From NCBI GenBank assembly GCA_003644275.1, contig QNBY01000053.1, forward strand, positions 1-7,117: 7,117 nucleotides of DNA. Reading direction: 5' to 3'. Below the pieces are notes generated by a model that was not told the DNA's origin, made no database searches, and saw only the letters and a program-made list of their open reading frames with translations. Position numbers and translations under genes: made by a program. Positions 1 through 5,676 of the stretch are shown here, piece by piece (the stretch's first letter is position 1; each line of letters begins with the position of its first letter). The stretch comes from Planctomycetota bacterium (lineage in GTDB: Bacteria > Planctomycetota > B143-G9).

Positions 1-2
1 CT

Positions 3-2216
3 TCTTCCGCCCTCTGGGCCGGGCTCATGGCGCAAATGGGGGTGATGTTCGCGGCGGCGGCGATAGTCGCCGAGGACAGGAAGCGCATGGCGAGGCTGTT
101 CGCGGTGGTGGTCGCCGCGGCCGTGCTCGAACTGCTGTACGGGGCGGTGGAGCTGCGGGCGGGCGGGCAGGTGTTGCTGCCGCTCGAAAGGAAGGTGTAC
201 GAGGGATTCCTCACCGGCACCTTCGTGAACCGCAACCACTTCGCCGACTACCTCGTGCTGGGGTTCGGGGCGGCGTTCGGCGGCGCTCTCCATGCCTTCA
301 GGCGGATGCGGCAGGGCAGGGGAGGGGCGGCGGCGTTCGTGTTGTTCGGCGCGGCGGCGTCGGCGCTGGGGACGGGGGTGGTGTTCACGGGCTCGCGGGG
401 GGCGCTGTTCGCGCTGATGGCGGGCGCGGCGGCGGGCGTGGTCGCGGCGGTGTTTCTGGCGTCGCGTTCCGAGCTCGCGCTTCCGGCCCTCGGCCTCGCG
501 GCTCTGGTGGCGGCGGCCGTCCTGTTGCTGGGCGGGGACGCGGTGTTCGAGCGCTTCCTTCACATACGGCGTGAGTTCCAGGGCGAGTACAGCAGGCCGA
601 TGTTCTGGGAGGCGGCGGTGAGGATGGGAGCGGCCTCGCCCGTGATTGGGACGGGATGGGGCTCGTTCGAGAGCGCGTGGTCGTGGTTCGCGGGCGCGCC
701 GCAGGTGGACGCCCTGAAGGTGGCGCACACCCACAACGACTGGGCGGAGATGCTCGCGGCGTTCGGGTTCGCCGCGTTCGCCGCCGGGGGGACGCTGATG
801 TTCCTCGTGGGAGATTCGTTCGGAAGGGTAGCGCGGGCGGGAAGGCAGGGCAGGGCGTTTCTGCTCTCCGGCGCGCTCGCCGCCCTGGTGGGATTCGGCG
901 TCCACATGACGGTGGATTTCCCGCTGGCGATCCCCGCGCTGGGAGGGACGGCGGCGGTGCTGGCGGGCTTTTTCTTCCTGCGCGAGGGGCGCTCCACGGC
1001 GGCGGTGAAGGCGGCGGCCTGCGCCTTCTGCGCGGCGGCGCTGGTGTGCCTCGCCTGGAGTTTCGGCTGGTCGCTGGACGGGTTCGACGGGCGGGCCGAT
1101 GGGACGCTCTATCCCGGAAAGAGGGCGGACCTGCTCTCGCGCGAGGCCCGCGACAGGACCGCGGAAGGGAAGTTCGACGAGGCCCGCGCCCTGCTGCTCG
1201 AAGCGGTGAGGGACCGCCCCGCGGACGCCTACCTGTGGGCCGAGCTCTCGGCGACGCCCGCGGGCGGGGCGAAGGAGAGGCTGGACGCCGCGGAGCACGC
1301 CCTGGCCCTCTCGCCGCACTCCCTGTTCGTGAGGCGGGAGGCGCTCCGCACGTGCTTCTCCCTGCTTGGGAGCGGCGTCTCTCCGGAGTTGGAGGAAAGG
1401 GCGGAGGAGACGGTGCGCGCGGTGATGCGGGACGCCGGGGAGAAGGACGGCCGCACGCTCGCCCGCGACCTCATCGGGTACGCGGGAGGGTTGGATCCCG
1501 CCTTTTCCCTGCTCGGCGAGGAGCGCTCCCTCTTCCTGCTTCTGGCCCTTCCGTCCCTGGGGATGGAGGACGAGTTTCTCTGGCGCTTGTACACCGCCCC
1601 CGACGGGGTGTTCGGGAAATGGGCGCGCTCGGCGCGGCTGCAGGGCATCCTGGCGCGGCTCCGGAGGACGGGGGCGTGGGAGCAGTGCGCGCGGAAGGTG
1701 CTCGAGGCGGCCGGGGCAGCCCGCACCTGCCGGGAACTGCGGGCGGTTTGGGCGCTTCACCTCGTGCGGACCGGGCGGGGAGAGGAAGCGCGAACCATGC
1801 TGAAGCGCGGATGGTTCGCCGATTCGCCCCTTCTCACCTTCCTGGTCAAGGCCGCCGTCCTCCCCGAGCGGGAGGCGGCCGCGGAGCTGGAGCGCTTCTC
1901 CGGCCTCTCCGCGCTCGACAGGAGGATGCTCGGTTTCTTCCTCTACGACTGCGACAGGCTCAGCCGCAAGGGATACAGGACGTGCGTGCTGGAGGCGCTG
2001 GAGAAGGTGGGGGGAATGTTTCCCCGCGACCCCGGCATAGACCTCAGGACGGCCGAGCTTCTTGCGGATATGGGGGAGTACCGCAAGGCGGTCGCCTTGT
2101 TCGAGCGCCATCTGAAACTCGTGAGGCGATATCCGCGCTTCAGGAAGGTCCTCGAGGAATGTTACAGGCGGCTCGGCTACGCGAAGAGGCTCCAGGAACT
2201 GAAAACGACGGACTGA
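3..2216 (+). CDS. O-antigen ligase/polymerase-like membrane protein with TPR-like C-terminal domain (5' partial)
   Basis: Probably joins or polymerises surface glycans at the outer face of the cytoplasmic membrane (Wzy_C/WaaL-like family). The frame is open to the window edge, so the true start is likely upstream; numbering here uses the first ATG at 27. Residues 1-347 are hydrophobic with about nine likely membrane segments. Family hallmarks are FVNRNHFADYL (66-76), GSRGALFAL (122-130) and, in the presumed large periplasmic loop, R190-P191-M-F-W, the glycine-rich GTGWGSF (208-214) and HTHND (234-238); Arg and His in this loop are important in WaaL ligases. Residues 350-729 are soluble and Ala/Leu/Arg-rich, with TPR-like helical pairs near 380-440 and 670-725. 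Such a fusion occurs in many Wzy_C proteins. The substrate cannot be inferred. The gene has no evident link with the oxidative-stress genes downstream. The family is fairly sure; ligase versus polymerase is not. Confidence 0.8.
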   Translation, partial: SSALWAGLMAQMGVMFAAAAIVAEDRKRMARLFAVVVAAAVLELLYGAVELRAGGQVLLPLERKVYEGFLTGTFVNRNHFADYLVLGFGAAFGGALHAFRRMRQGRGGAAAFVLFGAAASALGTGVVFTGSRGALFALMAGAAAGVVAAVFLASRSELALPALGLAALVAAAVLLLGGDAVFERFLHIRREFQGEYSRPMFWEAAVRMGAASPVIGTGWGSFESAWSWFAGAPQVDALKVAHTHNDWAEMLAAFGFAAFAAGGTLMFLVGDSFGRVARAGRQGRAFLLSGALAALVGFGVHMTVDFPLAIPALGGTAAVLAGFFFLREGRSTAAVKAAACAFCAAALVCLAWSFGWSLDGFDGRADGTLYPGKRADLLSREARDRTAEGKFDEARALLLEAVRDRPADAYLWAELSATPAGGAKERLDAAEHALALSPHSLFVRREALRTCFSLLGSGVSPELEERAEETVRAVMRDAGEKDGRTLARDLIGYAGGLDPAFSLLGEERSLFLLLALPSLGMEDEFLWRLYTAPDGVFGKWARSARLQGILARLRRTGAWEQCARKVLEAAGAARTCRELRAVWALHLVRTGRGEEARTMLKRGWFADSPLLTFLVKAAVLPEREAAAELERFSGLSALDRRMLGFFLYDCDRLSRKGYRTCVLEALEKVGGMFPRDPGIDLRTAELLADMGEYRKAVALFERHLKLVRRYPRFRKVLEECYRRLGYAKRLQELKTTD

Positions 2217-2303
2217 CGTAACAGCCCCTCGACAAGCAAGTTACGCCCCGACTCGAAAAGCTTGGAAAAAAATCCTGCGGAAAGCCGCGCGGCGGTTTTT
2301 CGG

Positions 2304-2312
2304 TGGTATAAT
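2304..2312 (+). promoter_or_regulatory. Extended -10 sigma-70-type promoter of the perR operon
   Basis: The sequence TGGTATAAT is a perfect TATAAT hexamer (2307-2312) preceded by the TGn extension at 2304-2306. No recognisable -35 hexamer lies 16-18 bases upstream, where the DNA is very GC-rich, as is allowed for extended -10 promoters. Transcription would begin near 2319-2321, inside the operator, leaving a short leader before the GTG start at 2343. This assignment is by pattern only. Confidence 0.75.
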
Positions 2313-2332
2313 GAAAATGATAATTATTTGCA
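2307..2332 (+). promoter_or_regulatory. Fur/PerR-family operator overlapping the -10 and start site
   Basis: Three head-to-tail hexamers, TATAAT (2307-2312), GAAAAT (2313-2318) and GATAAT (2319-2324), are followed by a single T and the inverted hexamer ATTTGC (2326-2331). Against the classical 19-base Fur box, positions 2313-2331 match 15 of 19. Against the 7-1-7 form, the left arm TGATAAT (2318-2324) is perfect and the right arm matches 5 of 7. The match to a Bacillus PerR box is weaker (10 of 14). The site covers the -10 box and presumed start site, so binding should block transcription. The gene directly downstream encodes a PerR-like regulator, so autorepression is the simplest reading. 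Confidence 0.75.
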
Positions 2333-2342
2333 AAGAGGGAGC

Positions 2343-2807
2343 GTGAGAGACATCAAATTTTGGACCAGGCAGAGGCAAGTGATACTCGAAGAGCTGAAGG
2401 CGTCCGAGGATCACCCCACCGCCTACGACCTCTACGAGAGGGTGTCGAAGCGCCTTCCGGGGATAAGCCCGGCGACGGTGTTCCGGAACCTGAACCTGCT
2501 GGCCTCGAAGGGGCTCGTGCGGGTTCTGAACCACGGTCCCGGCAGGCGGCGCTACGACTTCAGGACCGCCAACCACTACCACATCCGTTGCATCGTGTGC
2601 GACCGCGTGGATGATATAACCTGCGAGCCCTTCCCCGAGGTGGAGAAGATAGTGGAAGGGCGCACCGACTACGAGGTCACCGACTACACCCTGGAGTTCC
2701 AAGGAATATGCCCGCGTTGCCGGGCGGAGCTCGCGCGGGGAGACGACGGGCGGAACGCCGGAACGAAAGCAAATACCGAGGCAAGTGAAGAAAGGAGTAA
2801 GGAGTGA
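2343..2807 (+). CDS. perR: PerR-type peroxide-responsive repressor (Fur family)
   Basis: This metal-dependent DNA-binding repressor of about 154 residues senses peroxide by metal-catalysed histidine oxidation in characterised PerR proteins. A winged-helix domain (about 7-65, [13 protein letters not shown] as recognition region) precedes a dimerisation/metal domain. Candidate regulatory-metal ligands are H24, D72, H78, H80 and D91, and structural zinc cysteines are C83/C86 and C123/C126. All spacings equal those of Bacillus subtilis PerR (H37, D85, H91, H93, D104; C96/C99, C136/C139). The aspartate at 91, where Fur has glutamate, favours PerR over Fur. The GTG start at 2343 is chosen because homology begins there and GAGGGAG precedes it, though its spacing is short; a TTG at 2262 would place promoter and operator inside the gene. 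After C126 a 28-residue hydrophilic tail extends beyond the usual end. The stop overlaps the rbr start by four bases (GTGA). Confidence 0.9.
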   Translation: MRDIKFWTRQRQVILEELKASEDHPTAYDLYERVSKRLPGISPATVFRNLNLLASKGLVRVLNHGPGRRRYDFRTANHYHIRCIVCDRVDDITCEPFPEVEKIVEGRTDYEVTDYTLEFQGICPRCRAELARGDDGRNAGTKANTEASEERSKE

Positions 2808-3382
2808 CGAAGGATCTCAAGGGAACCAGGACGGAACGGAACCTTCTCATCGCCTTCGCGGGCGAGTCGCAGGCGAGGAACCGCTACACCTTCTTCGCCT
2901 CGCAGGCGAAGAAGGAAGGCTACGTGCAGATAGCCGCCATATTCCAGGAGACCGCGGAGCAGGAGAAGGAGCACGCGAAGCGCTTCTTCAAGTTCCTGCA
3001 GGGCGGCGAGGTGGAGATAACGGCCGCCTTCCCCGCCGGGAAGATAGGCACCACGCTGGAGAACCTGGAGGCGGCGGCGGACGGCGAGAGGCACGAGCAC
3101 GCCGTCATGTATCCCGAGTACGCGGAAATCGCCCGCGAGGAAGGCTTCGAGGCGATAGCGCGCGTGTTCGAGGCGGTGGCCGTCGCCGAGAAGAACCACG
3201 AGAAGCGCTACCGGGCCTTCGCGGAGAACATCAAGGCCGGACGGGTCTTCAAGCGCGGGAAGAAAGTGGTCTGGCGCTGCCGCAACTGCGGCTACCTCCA
3301 CGAGGGCGAGGAAGCGCCGGAGATGTGCCCGGCCTGCGCCCATCCCAGGGCCCACTTCGAGCTTCTCGGAGAGAACTGGTAA
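2804..3382 (+). CDS. rbr: Rubrerythrin (diiron plus rubredoxin domain)
   Basis: A cytoplasmic NAD(P)H-linked peroxidase that reduces hydrogen peroxide to water, normally receiving electrons via rubredoxin. It has 192 residues, against 191 in the Desulfovibrio vulgaris protein. The N-terminal four-helix domain carries E21, E54 with H57, E95, E98 and E129 with H132. These include the extra glutamate (E98) typical of true rubrerythrins. The C-terminal rubredoxin-like domain has C159/C162 and C175/C178, with the short spacing of rubrerythrin. Every one of these positions is within one or two of the D. vulgaris ligands. The GTG start is supported by AAAGGAG at 2791-2797, lying within the perR coding end, and by the full-length N-terminus. 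The four-base overlap implies translation coupled to perR and the same control. Confidence 0.96.
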   Translation: MTKDLKGTRTERNLLIAFAGESQARNRYTFFASQAKKEGYVQIAAIFQETAEQEKEHAKRFFKFLQGGEVEITAAFPAGKIGTTLENLEAAADGERHEHAVMYPEYAEIAREEGFEAIARVFEAVAVAEKNHEKRYRAFAENIKAGRVFKRGKKVVWRCRNCGYLHEGEEAPEMCPACAHPRAHFELLGENW

Positions 3383-3393
3383 CACAAGCGAAA

Positions 3394-3413
3394 CGCCTCC
3401 GACAACGGGGGCG
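3394..3413 (+). other. Intergenic RNA hairpin between rbr and prx
   Basis: CGCCTCC (3394-3400) can pair with GGGGGCG (3407-3413) as seven pairs, one of them G-U, around the loop GACAAC. No T-run follows, so it does not look like an intrinsic terminator. It may protect or delimit the 3' end of rbr mRNA, or be incidental in GC-rich DNA. It fills much of the only sizeable gap (59 bases) in this operon. Confidence 0.4.
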
Positions 3414-3441
3414 CGAATGGGCAAAAGGAAGGAGTAGCAAG

Positions 3442-4089
3442 ATGGAAACGAGAATCCCCCTCATAGGCGAACGCTTCCCCGAATTGGAAGTCGTCACCAC
3501 CCACGGCGCAATGAAGCTGCCGGACGCCTACGCCGGCAAGTGGTTCGTGCTGTTCAGCCACCCGGCCGACTTCACCCCCGTGTGCACCACGGAGTTCGTG
3601 GCCTTCCAGAAGCGCTACGACGACTTCAAGGCGCTGGACGCCGAGCTCATCGGGCTCAGCATCGACCAGGTCTTCTCCCACATAAAGTGGGTGGAGTGGA
3701 TCGAGGAGAAGCTGGGCATCCGGATAGAGTTTCCCATCATCGCGGACGACACGGGCAAGGTGGCATCGCAGCTCGGCCTGATACACCCCGGCAAGGGCAC
3801 CAACACCGTGAGGGCCGTCTTCGTGGTGGACCCGAAGGGCGTCATCCGCGCCATACTCTACTATCCGCAGGAGCTCGGCCGGAACATGGACGAGATACTC
3901 AGGATGGTGAAGGGCCTCCGGATATCCGACTCGAAGGGCGTCGCCATACCCGCCGGATGGCCGGACAACGAGCTCATCGGCGACCGCGTCATCGTCCCGC
4001 CCGCCATGGACGTGAAGACGGCCGGGGAGCGGATGAAGAACTACGACTGCTACGACTGGTGGTTCTGCCACAAGAAACTCGAGGACTGA
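3442..4089 (+). CDS. Peroxiredoxin, Prx6/1-Cys family, archaeal-type C-terminus
   Basis: This thiol peroxidase reduces hydrogen peroxide and organic hydroperoxides. The 215-residue protein has a thioredoxin fold with the active-site motif [13 protein letters not shown] at 40-52. C48 is the peroxidatic cysteine, and T45 and the downstream Arg in NTVRAVFVV are the expected catalytic partners. Near the end is a cysteine pair, C203 and C209, in [12 protein letters not shown]. The same six-residue spacing occurs in the Aeropyrum pernix thioredoxin peroxidase (C50, C207, C213), where C213 is the resolving cysteine. This makes a 2-Cys mechanism within the Prx6 family plausible. The start at 3442 is supported by AAGGAAGGAG (3425-3434) seven bases upstream. 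It sits third in the operon, where its likely role overlaps with rubrerythrin. Its electron donor (thioredoxin, glutaredoxin or other) is not encoded here. Confidence 0.94.
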   Translation: METRIPLIGERFPELEVVTTHGAMKLPDAYAGKWFVLFSHPADFTPVCTTEFVAFQKRYDDFKALDAELIGLSIDQVFSHIKWVEWIEEKLGIRIEFPIIADDTGKVASQLGLIHPGKGTNTVRAVFVVDPKGVIRAILYYPQELGRNMDEILRMVKGLRISDSKGVAIPAGWPDNELIGDRVIVPPAMDVKTAGERMKNYDCYDWWFCHKKLED

Positions 4090-4107
4090 GGAGGAGGAGG
4101 AGAGAAG

Positions 4108-4482
4108 ATGGCCGAGAAGAGAGAAGTGTACAAGTGCGGGATATGCGGCAACATCGTGTACGTGCTGCACGGCGGGCGCGGAGCGCTCGTCTGCTGCGGC
4201 CGGCCGATGAAGCTCTACGAGGAGAACACCGTGGACGCCGCGCATGAGAAACACGTGCCCGTGGTCTCCGTCGAGGGCGGCAAGGTGGTGGTGAGGGTCG
4301 GCGAGGTCGCCCATCCGATGCAGGAGGCCCACTACATAGAGTGGATAGAGGTCTCCGCGGGCGGGCACGTGTGCCGCAAGTTCCTCAATCCCGGCGACGA
4401 GCCCGCCGCCGAGTTCGAGGTGCCCGACGGCGAGCTGACCGTCCGGGCCTGGTGCAACCTTCACGGCCTCTGGAGGGCGTGA
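4108..4482 (+). CDS. dfx: Desulfoferrodoxin (2Fe superoxide reductase)
   Basis: It reduces superoxide to hydrogen peroxide without releasing dioxygen, taking electrons usually from rubredoxin. The 124-residue protein has the complete two-domain form. An N-terminal desulforedoxin-like domain has centre I cysteines C10, C13, C29 and C30, the last two adjacent as in classical Dfx. A C-terminal domain has centre II ligands H49, H69, H75, C116 and H119. E47 and K48 of the EKHVP motif are the conserved residues near the sixth coordination site. The numbering coincides with that of Desulfarculus (Desulfovibrio) baarsii Dfx. A very strong purine-rich ribosome-binding stretch of repeated GGA units precedes the ATG, beginning right at the prx stop codon. 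The stop shares one base with the ftn start (TGATG), so translation of the two is probably coupled. Confidence 0.97.
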   Translation: MAEKREVYKCGICGNIVYVLHGGRGALVCCGRPMKLYEENTVDAAHEKHVPVVSVEGGKVVVRVGEVAHPMQEAHYIEWIEVSAGGHVCRKFLNPGDEPAAEFEVPDGELTVRAWCNLHGLWRA

Positions 4483-4997
4483 TGGCGATAAGCGAGAAGA
4501 TGCAGGACGCTCTCAACGATCAGGTGGCGGCCGAGTTCTACTCCGCCTATCTCTACCTCGCCATGTCCGCCTGGCTGCATTCGGCGGACATGCCCGGCGC
4601 GGCCAACTGGATGTTCGTCCAGTACCGCGAGGAGCTCTCGCACGCGGAGAAGATATTCGACTTCGTCGTGGAGCGCGAGGGCAGGGCGCTGGTGAAGGGC
4701 TTCGACGCGCCGCCGGTGGAGTGGGATTCCCCGCTTGCCGTCTTCGAGGCCGCCTACGAGCACGAGAAGAAGGTAACCGCGATGATCAACGAGCTCGTCT
4801 CCCTCGCCCGCGAGGAGAAGGACTACGCCACGGAGTTCTTCCTCCAGTGGTTCGTCACCGAGCAGGTGGAGGAGGAGTCCTCGGTCAACGCGATAGTGCA
4901 GCAGATGAAGCTCGTGCAGGGCTCCAAGAACGGTCTGTACATGATAGACCGGGAGCTCGGCAAGCGCACCCCGGCGTCTGCAACCTCGGAGGAATAG
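4482..4997 (+). CDS. ftnA: Non-haem ferritin (FtnA-like)
   Basis: It oxidises ferrous iron at a ferroxidase centre and stores it as a ferric mineral within a cytoplasmic shell, normally of 24 subunits. The 171-residue four-helix protein aligns one residue offset from Escherichia coli FtnA. Sites A and B are E18, E51, H54, E95, Q128 and E131, and third-site residues E50, E127 and E130 are also present, so the protein should be catalytically complete. No haem-binding methionine signature of bacterioferritin is evident. The ATG at 4482 overlaps the dfx stop and has GGAGGG at 4472-4477; an upstream in-frame extension (from 4341) lies wholly inside dfx and lacks ferritin similarity. It is the last gene before a strong terminator. 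Its place in a peroxide-controlled operon fits removal of Fenton-active iron. Confidence 0.96.
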   Translation: MAISEKMQDALNDQVAAEFYSAYLYLAMSAWLHSADMPGAANWMFVQYREELSHAEKIFDFVVEREGRALVKGFDAPPVEWDSPLAVFEAAYEHEKKVTAMINELVSLAREEKDYATEFFLQWFVTEQVEEESSVNAIVQQMKLVQGSKNGLYMIDRELGKRTPASATSEE

Positions 4998-5010
4998 ACG
5001 AGGGAAGCAC

Positions 5011-5038
5011 GGGGGCGGGGAGGCCCGCCCCCTTTTCT
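5011..5038 (+). terminator. Intrinsic terminator ending the perR-rbr-prx-dfx-ftnA operon
   Basis: GGGGGCGGG (5011-5019) pairs perfectly with CCCGCCCCC (5024-5032) around a GAGG loop, followed directly by TTTTCT. It begins 14 bases after the ftnA stop codon. The nine-pair all-GC stem and adjoining T-tract make this a convincing rho-independent terminator, although the T-tract is short. Confidence 0.88.
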
Positions 5039-5169
5039 CCGTAGGGAACGGCGGACAGGCGCGCCGCCTACCGAGCCGGGCGCGCGGCCGGTCGCAGCGA
5101 AGTACCCCCAGGGGAGAGGAACCGCCGACTCTTCCCGGTTTTCCACCCGCAAGAAAGGAGCGACGGGAG
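5039..5169 (+). other. Leader region before the ferritin-like/fprA unit
   Basis: These 131 bases contain no gene I can support. GGCGG (5050-5054) can pair with CCGCC (5064-5068), and outer GTAGG (5041-5045) can alternatively pair with CCTAC (5067-5071), so two folds compete. No TATAAT-like box, no Fur/PerR box and no sigma-54 signature was seen. AAAGGAG (5154-5160) lies nine bases before the next start codon and is its likely ribosome-binding site. A promoter is expected here because a terminator lies upstream, but I cannot point to one. Confidence 0.4.
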
Positions 5170-5676
5170 ATGACGCGTTTCAACGTGGACGAAATACTGG
5201 CCGTGGCCGAACAGATCGAGCGCAACGGGGCCGCCTTCTACAGGAAGGCCGCGGAGGCGCAGGAGGAAGGTCCTCTGCGCGACATGCTTCTCGAGCTCGC
5301 GGCCATGGAGGACGAGCACGTCAAGGTGTTCGCCTCCATCCGCGCTTCCCTCGGTTCCTCGAAGGATGAGGGGCCGACCGAGCTCGACGAGCAGCAGGAA
5401 CTCTACCTGAGGGCTTACGCATCCGGCCATCTCTTCGACTCCGACCTCGATCCCGTCGAGGCGGCGTCTTCCTTCGGCAACGTGAAGGACGTGCTGCGCT
5501 TCGCCATCGGTCTGGAGAAGGACTCCGTGATGTACTACACCGCGATGAAGGAGCTCGTCCCCGAAGACCTGGGCCGCAAAGAGGTGGACCGCATAATAAA
5601 GGAAGAGATAAACCACGCCGCCCAGCTCGCCGACAGGCTCGCGTCGCTGGGTCGAACCGCTCGGAGGGAAAGATGA
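5170..5676 (+). CDS. Ferritin-like diiron protein without rubredoxin domain (rubrerythrin-related)
   Basis: This 168-residue cytoplasmic protein belongs to the broad ferritin-like/COG1633 group. Two similar helical halves are visible. The first has E17 (with FY at 23-24) and E47-D-E-H50; the second has E116 (with YY at 122-123) and E146-I-N-H149. This gives a symmetrical set of four Glu and two His suited to a diiron site. The additional glutamate of true rubrerythrins is not obvious, and no CxxC rubredoxin domain is present. The linker at about 62-102 is acidic and may be flexible. Function is unproved: peroxide reduction, iron handling or electron delivery are possible. The stop overlaps the fprA start as ATGA, so the two are almost certainly co-translated, which points to a job beside FprA. 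The start at 5170 has a good ribosome-binding site. The fold is confident, the activity is not. Confidence 0.85.
   Translation: MTRFNVDEILAVAEQIERNGAAFYRKAAEAQEEGPLRDMLLELAAMEDEHVKVFASIRASLGSSKDEGPTELDEQQELYLRAYASGHLFDSDLDPVEAASSFGNVKDVLRFAIGLEKDSVMYYTAMKELVPEDLGRKEVDRIIKEEINHAAQLADRLASLGRTARRER

Noticed and set aside
656..2221. A 521-codon open frame on the plus strand overlapping the ligase-like gene in another frame
   Set aside because: The translation is dominated by Gly, Arg and Ala without any domain. It is a typical GC-rich shadow of the real membrane-protein frame.
2217..2245. Inverted repeat CGTAAC (2217-2222) / GTTACG (2240-2245) after the ligase-like gene
   Set aside because: The stem is six pairs with a 17-base loop and no T-tract. 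It is too weak to call a terminator or operator.
2265..2301. A possible intrinsic terminator for the ligase-like gene: GC palindrome at 2284-2293 followed by five T
   Set aside because: The hairpin would have only three or four closing pairs over a tight loop and does not adjoin the T-run cleanly. An A-run/T-run pairing outside it is weak too.
2262..2342. A longer PerR start at TTG 2262
   Set aside because: It would put the extended -10 promoter and operator inside the coding region and add 27 residues without family similarity. GTG 2343 fits the known N-terminus.
3292..4464. A 390-codon minus-strand open frame opposite prx and dfx
   Set aside because: It is antisense to two clearly identified genes, is His/Val/Leu-rich and lacks recognisable motifs. 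It arises from codon bias.
4341..4481. An upstream extension of the ferritin frame
   Set aside because: It lies entirely within dfx in another frame and reads as Arg/Gly-rich noise. The ATG at 4482 gives a full-length ferritin with a ribosome-binding site.
5045..5122. GGAAC elements at 5045-5049 and 5118-5122 as ECF sigma-factor -35 boxes
   Set aside because: No matching CGTC-like -10 element lies at the expected spacing, and five-base matches are expected by chance.
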